Assembly: GCA_038198445.1 (NCBI GenBank)
Contig: JBBPZZ010000135.1
Location: 1-33,370 of the forward strand
From: JACDDK01 sp038198445
GTDB lineage: Bacteria; Actinomycetota; Rubrobacteria; Rubrobacterales; Rubrobacteraceae
Reading direction: 5' to 3'
DNA: 33,370 nt
The notes under the pieces were generated by a model that was not told the DNA's origin, did not search any database, and saw only the letters and a program-made list of their open reading frames with translations. Within the stretch, counting starts at the first letter, position 1. Every line of letters starts with the position of its first letter. Positions 23,192-31,349 of this stretch are shown one piece after another. Made by a program: the position numbers and the translations under genes.

Positions 23192-24367
23192 CTAGCTCCT
23201 CAGGTCCCGCAAGACCTGCTCGGCCTCATCCCTGGAGTAGAGCTTGTGCTCCGAGATCCGGCTCCGGTAAGGGCCTTTGATCTCAGACCGCTTTATGCCG
23301 GTCTTGCGCCATTCCGTGTTTAGTTTTATGCCGAGAGGCGAGTATGGCAACCCCTGGTACGCCACGACTTCGCTCCCGTCGAACTCCAGGAAGTAACGGG
23401 TGCTGCCCCACAGATAGACTGGCGAGAGTAGCACGACCACCGCCGCGGCTATCGCGATGCCCCGGACGATCTTTCCTAGAATCCTCGCGAAGCGGCTTGG
23501 CTTCCTGCGTCTACGCGAACCGCCCCGGCGTTCCCGGCGTAGAGATCGCGGTTCTTCATAACTCTGGCGCTCGTAGCCGTCAATATCGTCCGGCGGAGGG
23601 ATTGCTTCCATCTCGTGCGTGCCGCCGGACTGTTCCTCTGGCCTGTGCTCTTTTACGTCCACCACCACGACCGTTATGTTATCCGCGCCCCCGGCGTCCA
23701 GGGCGGCGGAGAGCAGGCGCCGGGCCGGTGTCTCGGGCTCCTTGGTAGATTCGGCCAGTATCTCCGAAATACGGCTCTCGGGGACCATATCCGAAAGACC
23801 GTCGGAGCAGAGCATCACCCGGTCTTCCGCGCCAACCGGCAGGGTGGTGGTATCGACCTCGACCCCTTCCTCCGCCCCCAGGGCGCGGGTGATGAGGTTC
23901 TTCTGCGGGTGTTTGGAGGCTTGAGAGCGGGTCAGGTCTCCGCTACGCACCAACTCGGCGACCAGCGAGTGGTCCTCGGTTATGGGTTTTAGTTCGCCGC
24001 CGCGCATGAGATACGCCCGCGAGTCCCCGACATGCGCCACCTCCGCGACGGGCTCGGCCTGCGTGCCGGAGAAGCGGACGGCCACCACCGTGGTCCCCAT
24101 GCCGGAGTGCTTCTCGTTCTCGCGGGCGGCCGCCAGAATGCGGCGGTTTGCCTCCTGGATCACCGCCTCGAACGAATCACCGGGCTCCATCTCTTTCAAG
24201 GCTTCGACGGTGATGGAACTTGCGACCTCTCCGGCTTCGAACCCTCCGATGCCATCCGCGACCGCGAAGAGCGTCTCGTCCCGGCCGTCTCCGACGAGTA
24301 GAGAATCTTCGTTGTTCTGCCGGACCTTACCCTCGTCCGTGACGCCGAAGTGTTCGAGGAACAGCAT
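23192..24367 (-). CDS. pstP: Membrane-anchored PP2C Ser/Thr phosphatase (PstP/Stp-like)
   Basis: 391-aa phosphatase that reverses Ser/Thr phosphorylation by the kinases in this operon. The PPM domain covers about 6-238 with metal-binding residues in QNNEDS (Glu20/Asp21), ADGIGG (Asp38), GDSRAY (Asp115), CSDGLSD (Asp189) and GADNITV (Asp229). A basic juxtamembrane stretch (RRRRKPSR) precedes one transmembrane helix (about 303-321). A C-terminal extracellular domain of about 70 residues follows, shorter than that of mycobacterial PstP. It lies 9 bp after fhaB and 10 bp before rodA. The start is ATG with a GGAG upstream. Confidence 0.94.
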   Translation of the reverse strand: MLFLEHFGVTDEGKVRQNNEDSLLVGDGRDETLFAVADGIGGFEAGEVASSITVEALKEMEPGDSFEAVIQEANRRILAAARENEKHSGMGTTVVAVRFSGTQAEPVAEVAHVGDSRAYLMRGGELKPITEDHSLVAELVRSGDLTRSQASKHPQKNLITRALGAEEGVEVDTTTLPVGAEDRVMLCSDGLSDMVPESRISEILAESTKEPETPARRLLSAALDAGGADNITVVVVDVKEHRPEEQSGGTHEMEAIPPPDDIDGYERQSYEEPRSLRRERRGGSRRRRKPSRFARILGKIVRGIAIAAAVVVLLSPVYLWGSTRYFLEFDGSEVVAYQGLPYSPLGIKLNTEWRKTGIKRSEIKGPYRSRISEHKLYSRDEAEQVLRDLRS

Positions 24368-24376
24368 AAAGCTGGA

Positions 24377-24877
24377 CTACTCCTCGTACCTGAAGGTAGT
24401 CGAGCCGACGCGCACCTTGTCCCCCGGCCGCAGGGGCGTTGCGCCAACGGCCTTGCGACCGTTTACGAAGGTCCCGTTGGTGGAACCCGTGTCCTCCACG
24501 TAGAGCAATCCTCCGTGACGGGAGAGTTGGGCGTGGCGCCCGGAGGCAAAGTCGTCGCTCTTGAGCACGATGTCGCTCGCCGAGGAACGTCCGAGGCTCA
24601 TGGTCTCTCTCTTCACGGGGAAGCGGGTGCGCGGGGCGATGACCGAGGAGTCTTCGACGACAAGCTCCGATTGCGCTGACGAACGGTCGGCGGGAGCCTC
24701 GTATGCCCTCCGTCCGTTGGCCGAGGCGCGGCTGGAGCCTGGCTCGTATGCTGCTTCGTCGTCTGGGACATCCCGAAGGTCCCCGATGCCTCGCCTCATG
24801 ACGGCGTAGATGAAGGCGAAGAGCAAGAGCAACAGCAGAGCCTTCGCCGCCAGAAGCGGCACCTGGAGGTCCAACAT
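24377..24877 (-). CDS. fhaB: FHA-domain protein with N-terminal membrane helix (FhaB-like)
   Basis: 166 aa. Residues 8-27 form a transmembrane helix with an RRG stop, the middle is a low-complexity linker, and the C-terminal FHA domain (about 85-166) binds phosphothreonine. The FHA motifs LGRSSASDIVL, SGRHAQL and EDTGSTNGTFVNG are complete. In mycobacteria FhaB (FipA) links kinase signals to the division and elongation machinery. It sits 4 bp after fhaA and 9 bp before pstP, as in the mycobacterial cluster. The linker has Thr/Ser-rich spots that could be kinase targets, but this is not shown. Confidence 0.92.
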   Translation of the reverse strand: MLDLQVPLLAAKALLLLLLFAFIYAVMRRGIGDLRDVPDDEAAYEPGSSRASANGRRAYEAPADRSSAQSELVVEDSSVIAPRTRFPVKRETMSLGRSSASDIVLKSDDFASGRHAQLSRHGGLLYVEDTGSTNGTFVNGRKAVGATPLRPGDKVRVGSTTFRYEE

Positions 24878-24881
24878 CCCT

Positions 24882-25742
24882 CTATCTTCTCCCGGAGCCC
24901 TGACCGCGTCCGGTAGCCGCTCCGCCCCTCGGGTCTCCGCTTTGCTCGTCGCGGCGGACGAAGCGGGCTTCGCTCTGCCCGAAAGTCAACTCGTCGCCGC
25001 TCTCTATGCGCTCCCGGTCTATGGGAGCGCCGTCCAGGAGGGTTCCGTTGGTCGAGCCGAGATCCTCGACGATAAAACCGTTGTGCGCCCGCAGCAGCCT
25101 GGCGTGCTTGCGAGAGACGTTCGGGTCGTTGATGACGATTTCGTTCTCATCCGAGCGGCCGATGGTCCACGGCCCAGACCCTTCAAGCGGATACGACGCG
25201 TCGTCCAGGACCAGTTCGATCACCTCTCGCGCCAGACCGTGTTCGCGGGCCTCCTCCGCGGAGATGGCGGCCGTACCCTGGGCATTGATCTCCTCTTCCT
25301 CGCTAGTATCAGTGCGGAAGATTCGAGTCTGGCCCGAGGTATCCTGCGGAGCGCCCTTCTCACGCGGCCCGTCGCCGCCGGTCAGCTTCGCCGTTACGCC
25401 GAACTCCCCGAAGCGCAAAGTATCTTCGGATTCGAACCGTATTCTTGGCGGGGTCATCAGGTGATAGCTCTTGTTCTGGGCGTGGGTGGAGGCGTACTGG
25501 ATCAACTCGTCCCGCAGCGAGTCCTGGTAGGCCTGGATGGATTCCGTGTCTTCCTTGGAGAGGTGGACGGTGAAATCGTTTGGCGCGTAGGTACGGGAGA
25601 TACTGATCATCCGGCCCTCGTCCATCTGTTTGGTCAGGCCCTTGGCTATCTCCACGGGATGGATCTGCCGCCGGAAGGCGCGTCCGAAGACGCCCTCCAC
25701 GAGCGATTCCATTCTCTTCTCGATCTGTCTGAGGAAACCCAA
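24882..25742 (-). CDS. fhaA: DUF3662/FHA-domain signalling protein (FhaA-like)
   Basis: 286 aa. The N-terminal DUF3662 domain (about 1-118; FLRQIEKRMESLVEGVFGRAF, RMISISRTYAPNDFTVHLS) is followed by an acidic linker with possible phospho-sites (FRTDTSEEEEIN, 142-153). The C-terminal FHA domain (about 188-264) carries IGRSDENEIVI, SRKHARL and DLGSTNGTLLDG. In mycobacteria FhaA binds phosphorylated MviN/MurJ and restrains peptidoglycan synthesis. Here it follows the multi-TM kinase by 6 bp. The last 20 residues are Gly/Arg-rich. Confidence 0.93.
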   Translation of the reverse strand: MGFLRQIEKRMESLVEGVFGRAFRRQIHPVEIAKGLTKQMDEGRMISISRTYAPNDFTVHLSKEDTESIQAYQDSLRDELIQYASTHAQNKSYHLMTPPRIRFESEDTLRFGEFGVTAKLTGGDGPREKGAPQDTSGQTRIFRTDTSEEEEINAQGTAAISAEEAREHGLAREVIELVLDDASYPLEGSGPWTIGRSDENEIVINDPNVSRKHARLLRAHNGFIVEDLGSTNGTLLDGAPIDRERIESGDELTFGQSEARFVRRDEQSGDPRGGAATGRGQGSGRR

Positions 25743-25748
25743 GGACGC

Positions 25749-27329
25749 TTAACCTCTCACCCGTGAACCTAGATACCGTGCCACCCCGTATATTATAGCT
25801 GCCAGACCGAGTGAAGTCATAGCCTCGGATAACGAGTTGGACGAGCTTTGCACAAGCAGCGCGTAACCTATCGCCCCGCCGCCGACCGCCAGCGCGAGCC
25901 CCATGAAAGGCCGGCCCGCCCACTCGGCGAGCGAGACTACGCCGGCCATCGCCGCCCACAGCACCGCCAGCAATGGAAGATGCGGGTACGCCTGCAAAAT
26001 TGCTTCTCCTCTCTGGATGACTTCGAAAGGTCCAAGCGAGGTGGGGACCTTCTGAAAGACGACGCCGAGGTAAGGGATCACCCCATCACCCAGCGTCAGG
26101 TCGTAGCAGATGAGGACTAGAGCCCCCAGAGCCGTCGAGACGAACGCCCCAACAGGCTTCATGAGCGCCCCGAGCAGCAGCGGCAGTCCTGCCCCGAGGC
26201 CAACGAGGGCCAGGGGCACCGCCAACACGGGTCCGAGCGGCAATTTGCTAACGCTTCCCGAAGAGCCGGTACCGGCGATCCAGACTCCTCCCAGAGCCGG
26301 CACGAGCGCCGAGAACCCCAGTCCCACCCCATTCTGGATCAGGACCACGGCCATCGTCACTACGAGACCGAAGGCGGCGAGCCGCGGCAGAAGATACCCG
26401 GCGACCCCGAAACCCGCCGCGATCCCGGCGACCTGCGCCCCGTTCTGGACGAGAAGCTCCGCCCCGAGCAGGTACCCCAGCCATCCGACGGCCACCCCGT
26501 TGGCGAGCCGCAGCGCCTGATCTCTGAATTCCCCAGAGACTCTCCGCTCCTTTGGAGCCGCGCCTCTTTTCGTTTTAGGATAAGGAGTTGGGGCGCGGCG
26601 TCCGGTCAGCAGCTTGAGCGCGGCCCACGCGCTCCGCGGACGGTGGTCCGGGTTGGGGGAGGTGGCGCGGTCGATGAACTCCCGCAGGCGGCGGGGAGTC
26701 TCCTCCGGCTGGTAGGCGAGAAGGGTGCGGGCGGTCGCGCCCACGGCGTAGATGTCCGACAGTACGCTCGGGTCGGCGCCGTCCATAATCTCCGGCGCGA
26801 TGTAGCCGGGAGTCCCGACAGCGTAGCCTATCCTGGTCAATCTCGTGTCCCCAGCCCTATAGGCGACCCCGAAGTCAGTCAATTTTACCCGGCCGCGCCC
26901 ATCCACCAGGGCGTTCTGCGGCTTTATGTCGCGGTGTATGATGCCCTGTCCGTGAGCGTAGACGAGGGCTTCGAGGATCTGGGCCAGGGCGTCTATGACC
27001 TCGTTGATGTCGTATTCGAGGGCCGCGTCATCGAGCGGCATCCCAGGGACGTATTCCGTGACGAGATAAACTTCGGTTTCGCCGGGGATAACCTCGACGG
27101 TCTCGACGATATTCTTATGGTGGAGGCCCTCGGCGATCTGCCCTTCCCTCAGCGCCCGCGAGCGCTCCTGAGAACTGTAGACGGGGATGACCTTTATAGC
27201 CACGTCTCCGCCTCTGGAGAAAGAGCCTCTAAGGGGACGAGCCCTCCAGACGGTCGCGAAGCCGCCGCGTCCTACCATCTCGGCCAACGCGTAACGGCCC
27301 TGGCCCTCGATGTAGCGTGTCTCGGCCAT
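25749..27329 (-). CDS. Serine/threonine kinase with a polytopic membrane domain
   Basis: 526 aa, first gene of the cell-growth operon. The kinase domain covers about 11-265: glycine loop GRGGFATV (20-27), Lys46, HRDIKPQN (132-139), DFG (152-154) and APE (about 176-178). After a basic linker (TPYPKTKRGAAPKERR), residues 285-526 are almost wholly hydrophobic, giving roughly 7-9 transmembrane helices and no PASTA domain. Mycobacterial clusters instead have single-pass PknA and PknB at the other end. The membrane part could sense a lipid-linked precursor or membrane state, which is inference. An AT-rich control region lies directly upstream; the leader would be only a few bases. Confidence 0.9.
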   Translation of the reverse strand: MAETRYIEGQGRYALAEMVGRGGFATVWRARPLRGSFSRGGDVAIKVIPVYSSQERSRALREGQIAEGLHHKNIVETVEVIPGETEVYLVTEYVPGMPLDDAALEYDINEVIDALAQILEALVYAHGQGIIHRDIKPQNALVDGRGRVKLTDFGVAYRAGDTRLTRIGYAVGTPGYIAPEIMDGADPSVLSDIYAVGATARTLLAYQPEETPRRLREFIDRATSPNPDHRPRSAWAALKLLTGRRAPTPYPKTKRGAAPKERRVSGEFRDQALRLANGVAVGWLGYLLGAELLVQNGAQVAGIAAGFGVAGYLLPRLAAFGLVVTMAVVLIQNGVGLGFSALVPALGGVWIAGTGSSGSVSKLPLGPVLAVPLALVGLGAGLPLLLGALMKPVGAFVSTALGALVLICYDLTLGDGVIPYLGVVFQKVPTSLGPFEVIQRGEAILQAYPHLPLLAVLWAAMAGVVSLAEWAGRPFMGLALAVGGGAIGYALLVQSSSNSLSEAMTSLGLAAIIYGVARYLGSRVRG

Positions 27330-27331
27330 GA

Positions 27332-27353
27332 ATAGGCTTATTGTATAGCCTAT
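27332..27353. promoter_or_regulatory. Inverted repeat over the kinase-operon promoter
   Basis: ATAGGCT (27332-27338) and AGCCTAT (27347-27353) are a perfect 7-8-7 inverted repeat. The spacer contains TACAAT on the minus strand (27340-27345), a likely -10 box 10 nt before the kinase ATG. A protein bound here would block the promoter of the whole seven-gene operon. Confidence 0.45.
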
Positions 27354-27362
27354 CGCTACCCG

Positions 27363-27382
27363 ATTGATAATAATTGATAATA
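27363..27382. repeat. Tandem 10-bp direct repeat, AT-rich
   Basis: ATTGATAATA occurs twice back to back, perfectly. One helical turn per unit places both copies on the same DNA face, about 20-40 bp upstream of the kinase -10 box, where an activator might sit. It could equally affect the divergent tRNA promoter. Confidence 0.5.
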
Positions 27383-27421
27383 AACGTCAATCGAACGTTA
27401 GCTATCGTCGTTTTAGATTGG

Positions 27422-27427
27422 TACAAT
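27422..27427 (+). promoter_or_regulatory. Probable -10 box of the tRNA-Leu gene
   Basis: TACAAT lies 43 nt upstream of the tRNA 5' end in the AT-rich divergent region. No clear -35 hexamer is visible. Confidence 0.35.
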
Positions 27428-27470
27428 CCGCCAAGGTCTCCGAAGGAGAGGAACTTCCGACGAGTTGCCA

Positions 27471-27554
27471 GGGCGAGTGGCGGAATTGGTAGACGCGCTA
27501 GGTTCAGGGTCTAGTGGCCGAAAGGCCGTGGGGGTTCGAGTCCCCCCTCGCCCA
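27471..27554 (+). tRNA. tRNA-Leu (anticodon CAG)
   Basis: Class II tRNA of 84 nt. The acceptor arm GGGCGAG pairs with CTCGCCC, with A as discriminator (Leu identity). The D region GGCGGAATTGGTAGACGC is followed by anticodon stem CTAGG/TCTAG around loop TTCAGGG (anticodon CAG, reading CUG). A long variable arm (GGCC-GAAA-GGCC) and T arm GGGGG-TTCGAGT-CCCCC complete it. CCA is not encoded; the next bases are CAG. It closely follows the E. coli tRNA-Leu(CAG) layout. Confidence 0.97.
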
Positions 27555-27685
27555 CAGTCTAGAGTAGGAGTAGCCAGATAGAACGTAGAACACAGAGGCC
27601 TGCCTCCAGAAGCCGCCGTGGGAGACCGTCGCCAGCGGCCCAGAGACGGCCCAGTCAGCGTCGCGAAAGGGCGCTGCCGGCGTGG

Positions 27686-28663
27686 TTGACGCTTCTCGGC
27701 TCCATATTAGTTCTTCTCATTGCCTTCGCTTTTATATTCTTTGTCGCAAAGGGATGCGTGGCGGCCCAGGAGTCCACCCAGGTCCGCAAGTACGTTACCC
27801 ACTCGGCCAGTCTCCTCGGCGATTCGTCCAACGAGGGCAATAAAGAGCTTCAAAACGTGTTGGCGAATGCGAACGGCGACGCGAGCAAGCTCGATAAAGG
27901 AGCCTTGAACGAGGCCTCGGACAAAGCCCAACGCACCTACAACCTGGCGCTTGACAACGAGGAGGTGCCGCCGGAGTTCGACGGCGTGGATCACTACCTG
28001 GTCAGCGCATTAGGCATACGGGCGGAGGCGACCGAGAGGATCTCCAAAGCCGCCGCGGGCAACCCGGACAACTTCATCCAGACGCTCTCATCGGCGACCG
28101 AGGATTACAAGATCAGCGACAGCATTATAAGGAACCAGTATATCCCCGCCTCCAAGGACGCCCTGGACACGTCGGGACAGCGCGCCAGCAATCAAAGCTA
28201 CCTGGATGAACCGGACCCTTTCATGGATTATGAGCAGATCGGCTTCAAGGGAGCCACTCCGGATAACTCCAAGTCGGCTGTTCAGGACGATCCGAACGCG
28301 CTGCACGGCGTGGAGATTACGACCGTCGAAGTAGGTGGGCAGCAGCTATATTCAGGCGGAAGCGTAACTCTCACCGGCTCTGACAAGCCGGTCTTCAAGG
28401 TAACAGTTACCAACGGAGGCGAGGTTGCAGAGCATGCAGTGCCCGTGGAGGTCATCCTAAATACCAAAGCCGAACGTCAGTCTCAGAAAGTAACCATCGA
28501 GAGCATAGCGCCCAACCGTGGCACGCAGACCGTCGAGATAGCGGGATTCAAGCCCGGCGAGTACAACGAGGCCGCCGACGTGACCGTGGAGGCTGGGCCG
28601 GTCAAGTACGAGAAGTACGAGGACAACAACACACTCAAGGGGAGTGTAACGTTTGGACTCTAA
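27686..28663 (+). CDS. Membrane-anchored hypothetical with a CARDB-like C-terminal domain
   Basis: 325 aa from TTG at 27686, but the frame is open back to 27563 and the upstream codons give an Arg-rich stretch ending ALPAW directly before the transmembrane helix (TLLGSILVLLIAFAFIFFVA). A basic cytosolic tail of about 35 residues before that helix would be normal. The extracellular part is helical to about 170 and then beta-rich (about 205-325: GVEITTVEVGGQQ, KPVFKVTVTNGGE, YEKYEDNNTLKGSVTF), like a CARDB/Ig-type fold that ends in an N-N-T strand. Function is unknown; surface exposure is inferred. It lies 12 bp before the RAM-domain gene, so both are probably one operon. Confidence 0.7.
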   Translation: MTLLGSILVLLIAFAFIFFVAKGCVAAQESTQVRKYVTHSASLLGDSSNEGNKELQNVLANANGDASKLDKGALNEASDKAQRTYNLALDNEEVPPEFDGVDHYLVSALGIRAEATERISKAAAGNPDNFIQTLSSATEDYKISDSIIRNQYIPASKDALDTSGQRASNQSYLDEPDPFMDYEQIGFKGATPDNSKSAVQDDPNALHGVEITTVEVGGQQLYSGGSVTLTGSDKPVFKVTVTNGGEVAEHAVPVEVILNTKAERQSQKVTIESIAPNRGTQTVEIAGFKPGEYNEAADVTVEAGPVKYEKYEDNNTLKGSVTFGL

Positions 28664-28675
28664 AGGGAGAGTTAC

Positions 28676-28960
28676 TTGGTAACGGCCGTAGTGCTCGTGA
28701 CGACCGAGGGCGAGCGGGTACAGGAGGCCGCCCAGGCGATGCTCGCCATAGAGGGCGTCACCGAGGCGTACTCCGTGACTGGTCCTTATGACCTCGTGGT
28801 CATGGTCCGCATCCCTGATTTCGAGCGCCTCGCGGAGATCGTGCCGGAGAAGATCGCCCAGGTCCCAGGAGTCGCCCGCACTGAAACGATGATCGCCTTC
28901 CGCGCCTACTCCAACTACGATTTAGACCGCGCCTGGTCGCTGGGTTTCGAGGGAGAGTAG
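28676..28960 (+). CDS. Stand-alone Lrp/AsnC RAM-domain protein
   Basis: 94 aa corresponding to the ligand-binding (RAM) half of Lrp/AsnC regulators without the helix-turn-helix. The beta-alpha-beta-beta-alpha-beta pattern is clear: AVVLVTTEG, QEAAQAMLAIEGVTEAYSVTGPYDLVVMV, LAEIVPEKIAQVPGVARTETMIAFRAY. Such proteins form dimers or octamers that bind amino acids and may modulate full-length Lrp or enzymes. The start is TTG behind AGGGAGAG at good spacing. It probably shares a transcript with the membrane-anchored protein just upstream; a hairpin follows its stop. Confidence 0.88.
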   Translation: MVTAVVLVTTEGERVQEAAQAMLAIEGVTEAYSVTGPYDLVVMVRIPDFERLAEIVPEKIAQVPGVARTETMIAFRAYSNYDLDRAWSLGFEGE

Positions 28961-28991
28961 CCGGACGCTGTTCGTACCTCGAAGTTAAGGG

Positions 28992-29013
28992 AGCGCGCCA
29001 AATCAGGGGCGCT
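28992..29013. terminator. Weak hairpin between convergent genes
   Basis: AGCGCGCC (28992-28999) and GGGGCGCT (29006-29013) form an 8-bp stem with one mismatch and a 6-nt loop, in the 103-bp gap between convergent genes. There is no T-run. It may end transcription in both directions. Nothing else is visible in the gap. Confidence 0.3.
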
Positions 29014-29063
29014 GCGAACCGAAACCGCCAGGAGAATTGCTCAGGCGGACCATGTATCCCAAC

Positions 29064-30107
29064 TCAGGAACTCAGGAGCAGCGTCGCATAGGCGGCGAGC
29101 CAGTGTTCCACCATGTAATCGCCGCCGGCGACGTGCGGTAGAGATGTATCCGCGTGGCGTTCGGCGGCGTCCAGAAGCGGCGGGATCCGGGCATCGCCGG
29201 AGGGGAGGCGCGAGGCGAGTGCTGTGAACGCCCAGGCGCGGCTGAGGTTCAGGCCGTGCAGGTGGGCGATCTGGCCGTCCGTCGAGTCCGAGACCTCAGC
29301 CGGCCAGAATAGCGTCTCGGGGCTGCTCTGGACGATGCCGGGGAGGAACCGTTCCAGCCAGCCCGGAAACTCCGACGGTCCCAGGATCCGGGACATCAAT
29401 TCCGCTTCTGAAAGGGCGGGCGATAGGAAGTCCGCCCCGGACGGTTCGTAGTGGGCCGGGTAGTCTTCGTCCTCGGCGAACCAGCGTGTGGCTGCTTCGT
29501 GGATCTCGTCGAGCAAAGCGTCGTCGCCGCGCTCCGCACGGAGCTTGGCGTGGTCGTAGGAGCGCGAGAGACCGAACGCCGTGTTCGGGTGGACGCCGAC
29601 CCGCTGCGGATACGTCAGCTTGGGTAGCCACCCGACGAGGTTTCCGACCAAAAGATCGGCCAACGGCTCCAGTGACTTAGCCCAGCGTTTGGCGTCCGGG
29701 TCGTCCCAGGTGGCAAGCTCGTGGTGGAGGCTCAAGAGCCACCCCCAGCCGTAGGGACGCTCCAGCGCCCGGTGATTGGGGGTGGCGAAGAACCGGACTT
29801 CGGCCGCTATGTTCTCCGCGGTCAGCAGTTCGTCGAGCGTGGAGCGGGCTTCGTCCCCGGGTACGGCATTCGGGAAACAGCGGAGCAGTCGCACGACGGC
29901 CCAGTGCATCTCGACGCACGAGTGCCAGTCGAAGCAGCCGTAGAACGCGGGGTGAAACTCGCGGTGCGTGGGGTACGGTCCCGGCCCGGTGGCGACGAAG
30001 TAGGGCATGTTTGGATACTCGCGTGTAATATTTTCGAGCACGACATTCACGTAGTCGGCGGCCCGTTCGCGCAGTATCGACGCGCGTTTCTGTTGGTCTA
30101 GAGGCAT
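29064..30107 (-). CDS. DUF2891 family protein
   Basis: 347-aa soluble protein matching the DUF2891 family by its wording: TREYPNMPYF near 28-37, HPAFYGCFDWHSCVEMHWA near 52-70, LERPYGWGWLL near 115-125, VGVHPNTAFGLS and GADFLSPAL, and a C-terminal HVAGGDYMVEHWLA. The Trp/His-rich, all-helical pattern recalls (alpha/alpha) toroid enzymes acting on sugars or glycans, but no activity is known to me for the family. The start is ATG. It stands alone between convergent and same-strand neighbours 63 bp apart. Confidence 0.85.
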   Translation of the reverse strand: MPLDQQKRASILRERAADYVNVVLENITREYPNMPYFVATGPGPYPTHREFHPAFYGCFDWHSCVEMHWAVVRLLRCFPNAVPGDEARSTLDELLTAENIAAEVRFFATPNHRALERPYGWGWLLSLHHELATWDDPDAKRWAKSLEPLADLLVGNLVGWLPKLTYPQRVGVHPNTAFGLSRSYDHAKLRAERGDDALLDEIHEAATRWFAEDEDYPAHYEPSGADFLSPALSEAELMSRILGPSEFPGWLERFLPGIVQSSPETLFWPAEVSDSTDGQIAHLHGLNLSRAWAFTALASRLPSGDARIPPLLDAAERHADTSLPHVAGGDYMVEHWLAAYATLLLSS

Positions 30108-30170
30108 CGTTTCCTCGTACCCGCGAGGTACGTCCTAAAACCCTGGCGCAAACGCTTTGCCTCCCGGACT

Positions 30171-31295
30171 CTAACTTTGCTCTTCCGCGAGCGCCGGTCT
30201 GGTACCTTCTATGAGGAAGGCGACTACGTCTAAAAAGTCGTTGCTCTCCGCGTGGACCTCGCGCTGATGCTGGGCGCCGGTTCCGCCTTCTACTATCTCC
30301 AGGACGTCTAGCAGTTCTTCCTCGCAACCGAGGTCTTGAGAGTGGGGTCTTAATTGCTCGACGAGGTCGCGGGTCATGTCTCCGGCGGAAACGTTGGTCT
30401 TCTCCTTGGCGTCGTAGAAAGCGGCGTTCATGCCGTGACGGGAGGCGCGCCACTTATTCTCCATCGCCAGGTCGCGGTCGTAGGGAACCTGGGGACCTAC
30501 TTCTTCGAGCGCCTGGACGACAATACACTGGGTAAGGGCGGTCAGGGCGATGGCGGGTCTCAGGCCCGTTTGATTGTCGAGGATGCGAAGTTCTATGGTC
30601 CCTATCCTGGGATGCGGGCGCACGTCCCACCAGCAGTAGGTGTAGTCGTCCATCGCCCCGGACTCGACCATTAGATCAACGTAGTTCTCGAAGGCCTCCC
30701 AGTCGGGGAAGGCTGGAGGCAACCCCGCCCGTGGGAAAGTCTCGAAGATCTTTACCCGCGTGGACTCGAAGCCGGTATCCATGCCCTGCCAGAATGGAGA
30801 GTTGGCCGAGAGCGCGAGGAGGAGCGGCGCGTGCTCGGAGAGGCGGTTGTGGGCGATTATGGCTTCCTCGGGACCGGGGACGGCCACATGGACGTGCTGG
30901 CCGAAGATCACCTCCCGCTGGGCCACCCAGCGAAGGGTCTTTATGACCTTCTTGTAGCGGTCCTGGTCCGTGATCTTCTGGTCTCTGTAGAGTGAGAACG
31001 GGTGCGTGCCGGCCGCCGCGAGGGATGACCCGCAGGCCGCGGCCCAGGAGTTGACCCTGCCGCGAAGTTCGCGCAGTTGCTTCTCGGCCTCGGCGACGTT
31101 CTGGCATACTGAGGTCTTGATCTCGAGGACTGATTGGAACAGCTCGTAAGAGACGAACTCACAGAGGTCCTCGGGCAGGCGGGACATGATCTCTTCTATT
31201 TTCGGGACCAGCTCGCCCGTGGTGGCGTCGACGATGTGCAACTCTTCCTCGACACCTAAAGTGTAGCCTTCGCTACCGTTGAACTCTATGGGCAT
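30171..31295 (-). CDS. GCS2/YbdK-type carboxylate-amine ligase
   Basis: 374-aa ATP-dependent ligase of the glutamate-cysteine ligase type 2 family (YbdK/EgtA-like). It shows GVEEELHIVD (14-23, metal-binding acids), SYELFQSVLEIKT (49-61), GQHVHVAVPG (132-141), and WWDVRPHPRIGTIELRILD near 245-263. Members join glutamate or another acid to cysteine or another amine; the true substrate varies. The ATG at 31295 is chosen because AAGGAGG sits just upstream, over a GTG 18 nt earlier. It may make a gamma-glutamyl thiol precursor relevant to the adjacent thiol-redox genes, which is inference. Confidence 0.88.
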   Translation of the reverse strand: MPIEFNGSEGYTLGVEEELHIVDATTGELVPKIEEIMSRLPEDLCEFVSYELFQSVLEIKTSVCQNVAEAEKQLRELRGRVNSWAAACGSSLAAAGTHPFSLYRDQKITDQDRYKKVIKTLRWVAQREVIFGQHVHVAVPGPEEAIIAHNRLSEHAPLLLALSANSPFWQGMDTGFESTRVKIFETFPRAGLPPAFPDWEAFENYVDLMVESGAMDDYTYCWWDVRPHPRIGTIELRILDNQTGLRPAIALTALTQCIVVQALEEVGPQVPYDRDLAMENKWRASRHGMNAAFYDAKEKTNVSAGDMTRDLVEQLRPHSQDLGCEEELLDVLEIVEGGTGAQHQREVHAESNDFLDVVAFLIEGTRPALAEEQS

Positions 31296-31349
31296 GGCGC
31301 CTCCTTTTCCCACCGTGTCCTGAAGTTTAAACCGGAGGCCAGCCCGGAG

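Noticed and set aside
27555..27685. Trailing CCA or an additional tRNA after tRNA-Leu
   Set aside because: The bases after the discriminator are CAG and no second cloverleaf can be drawn.
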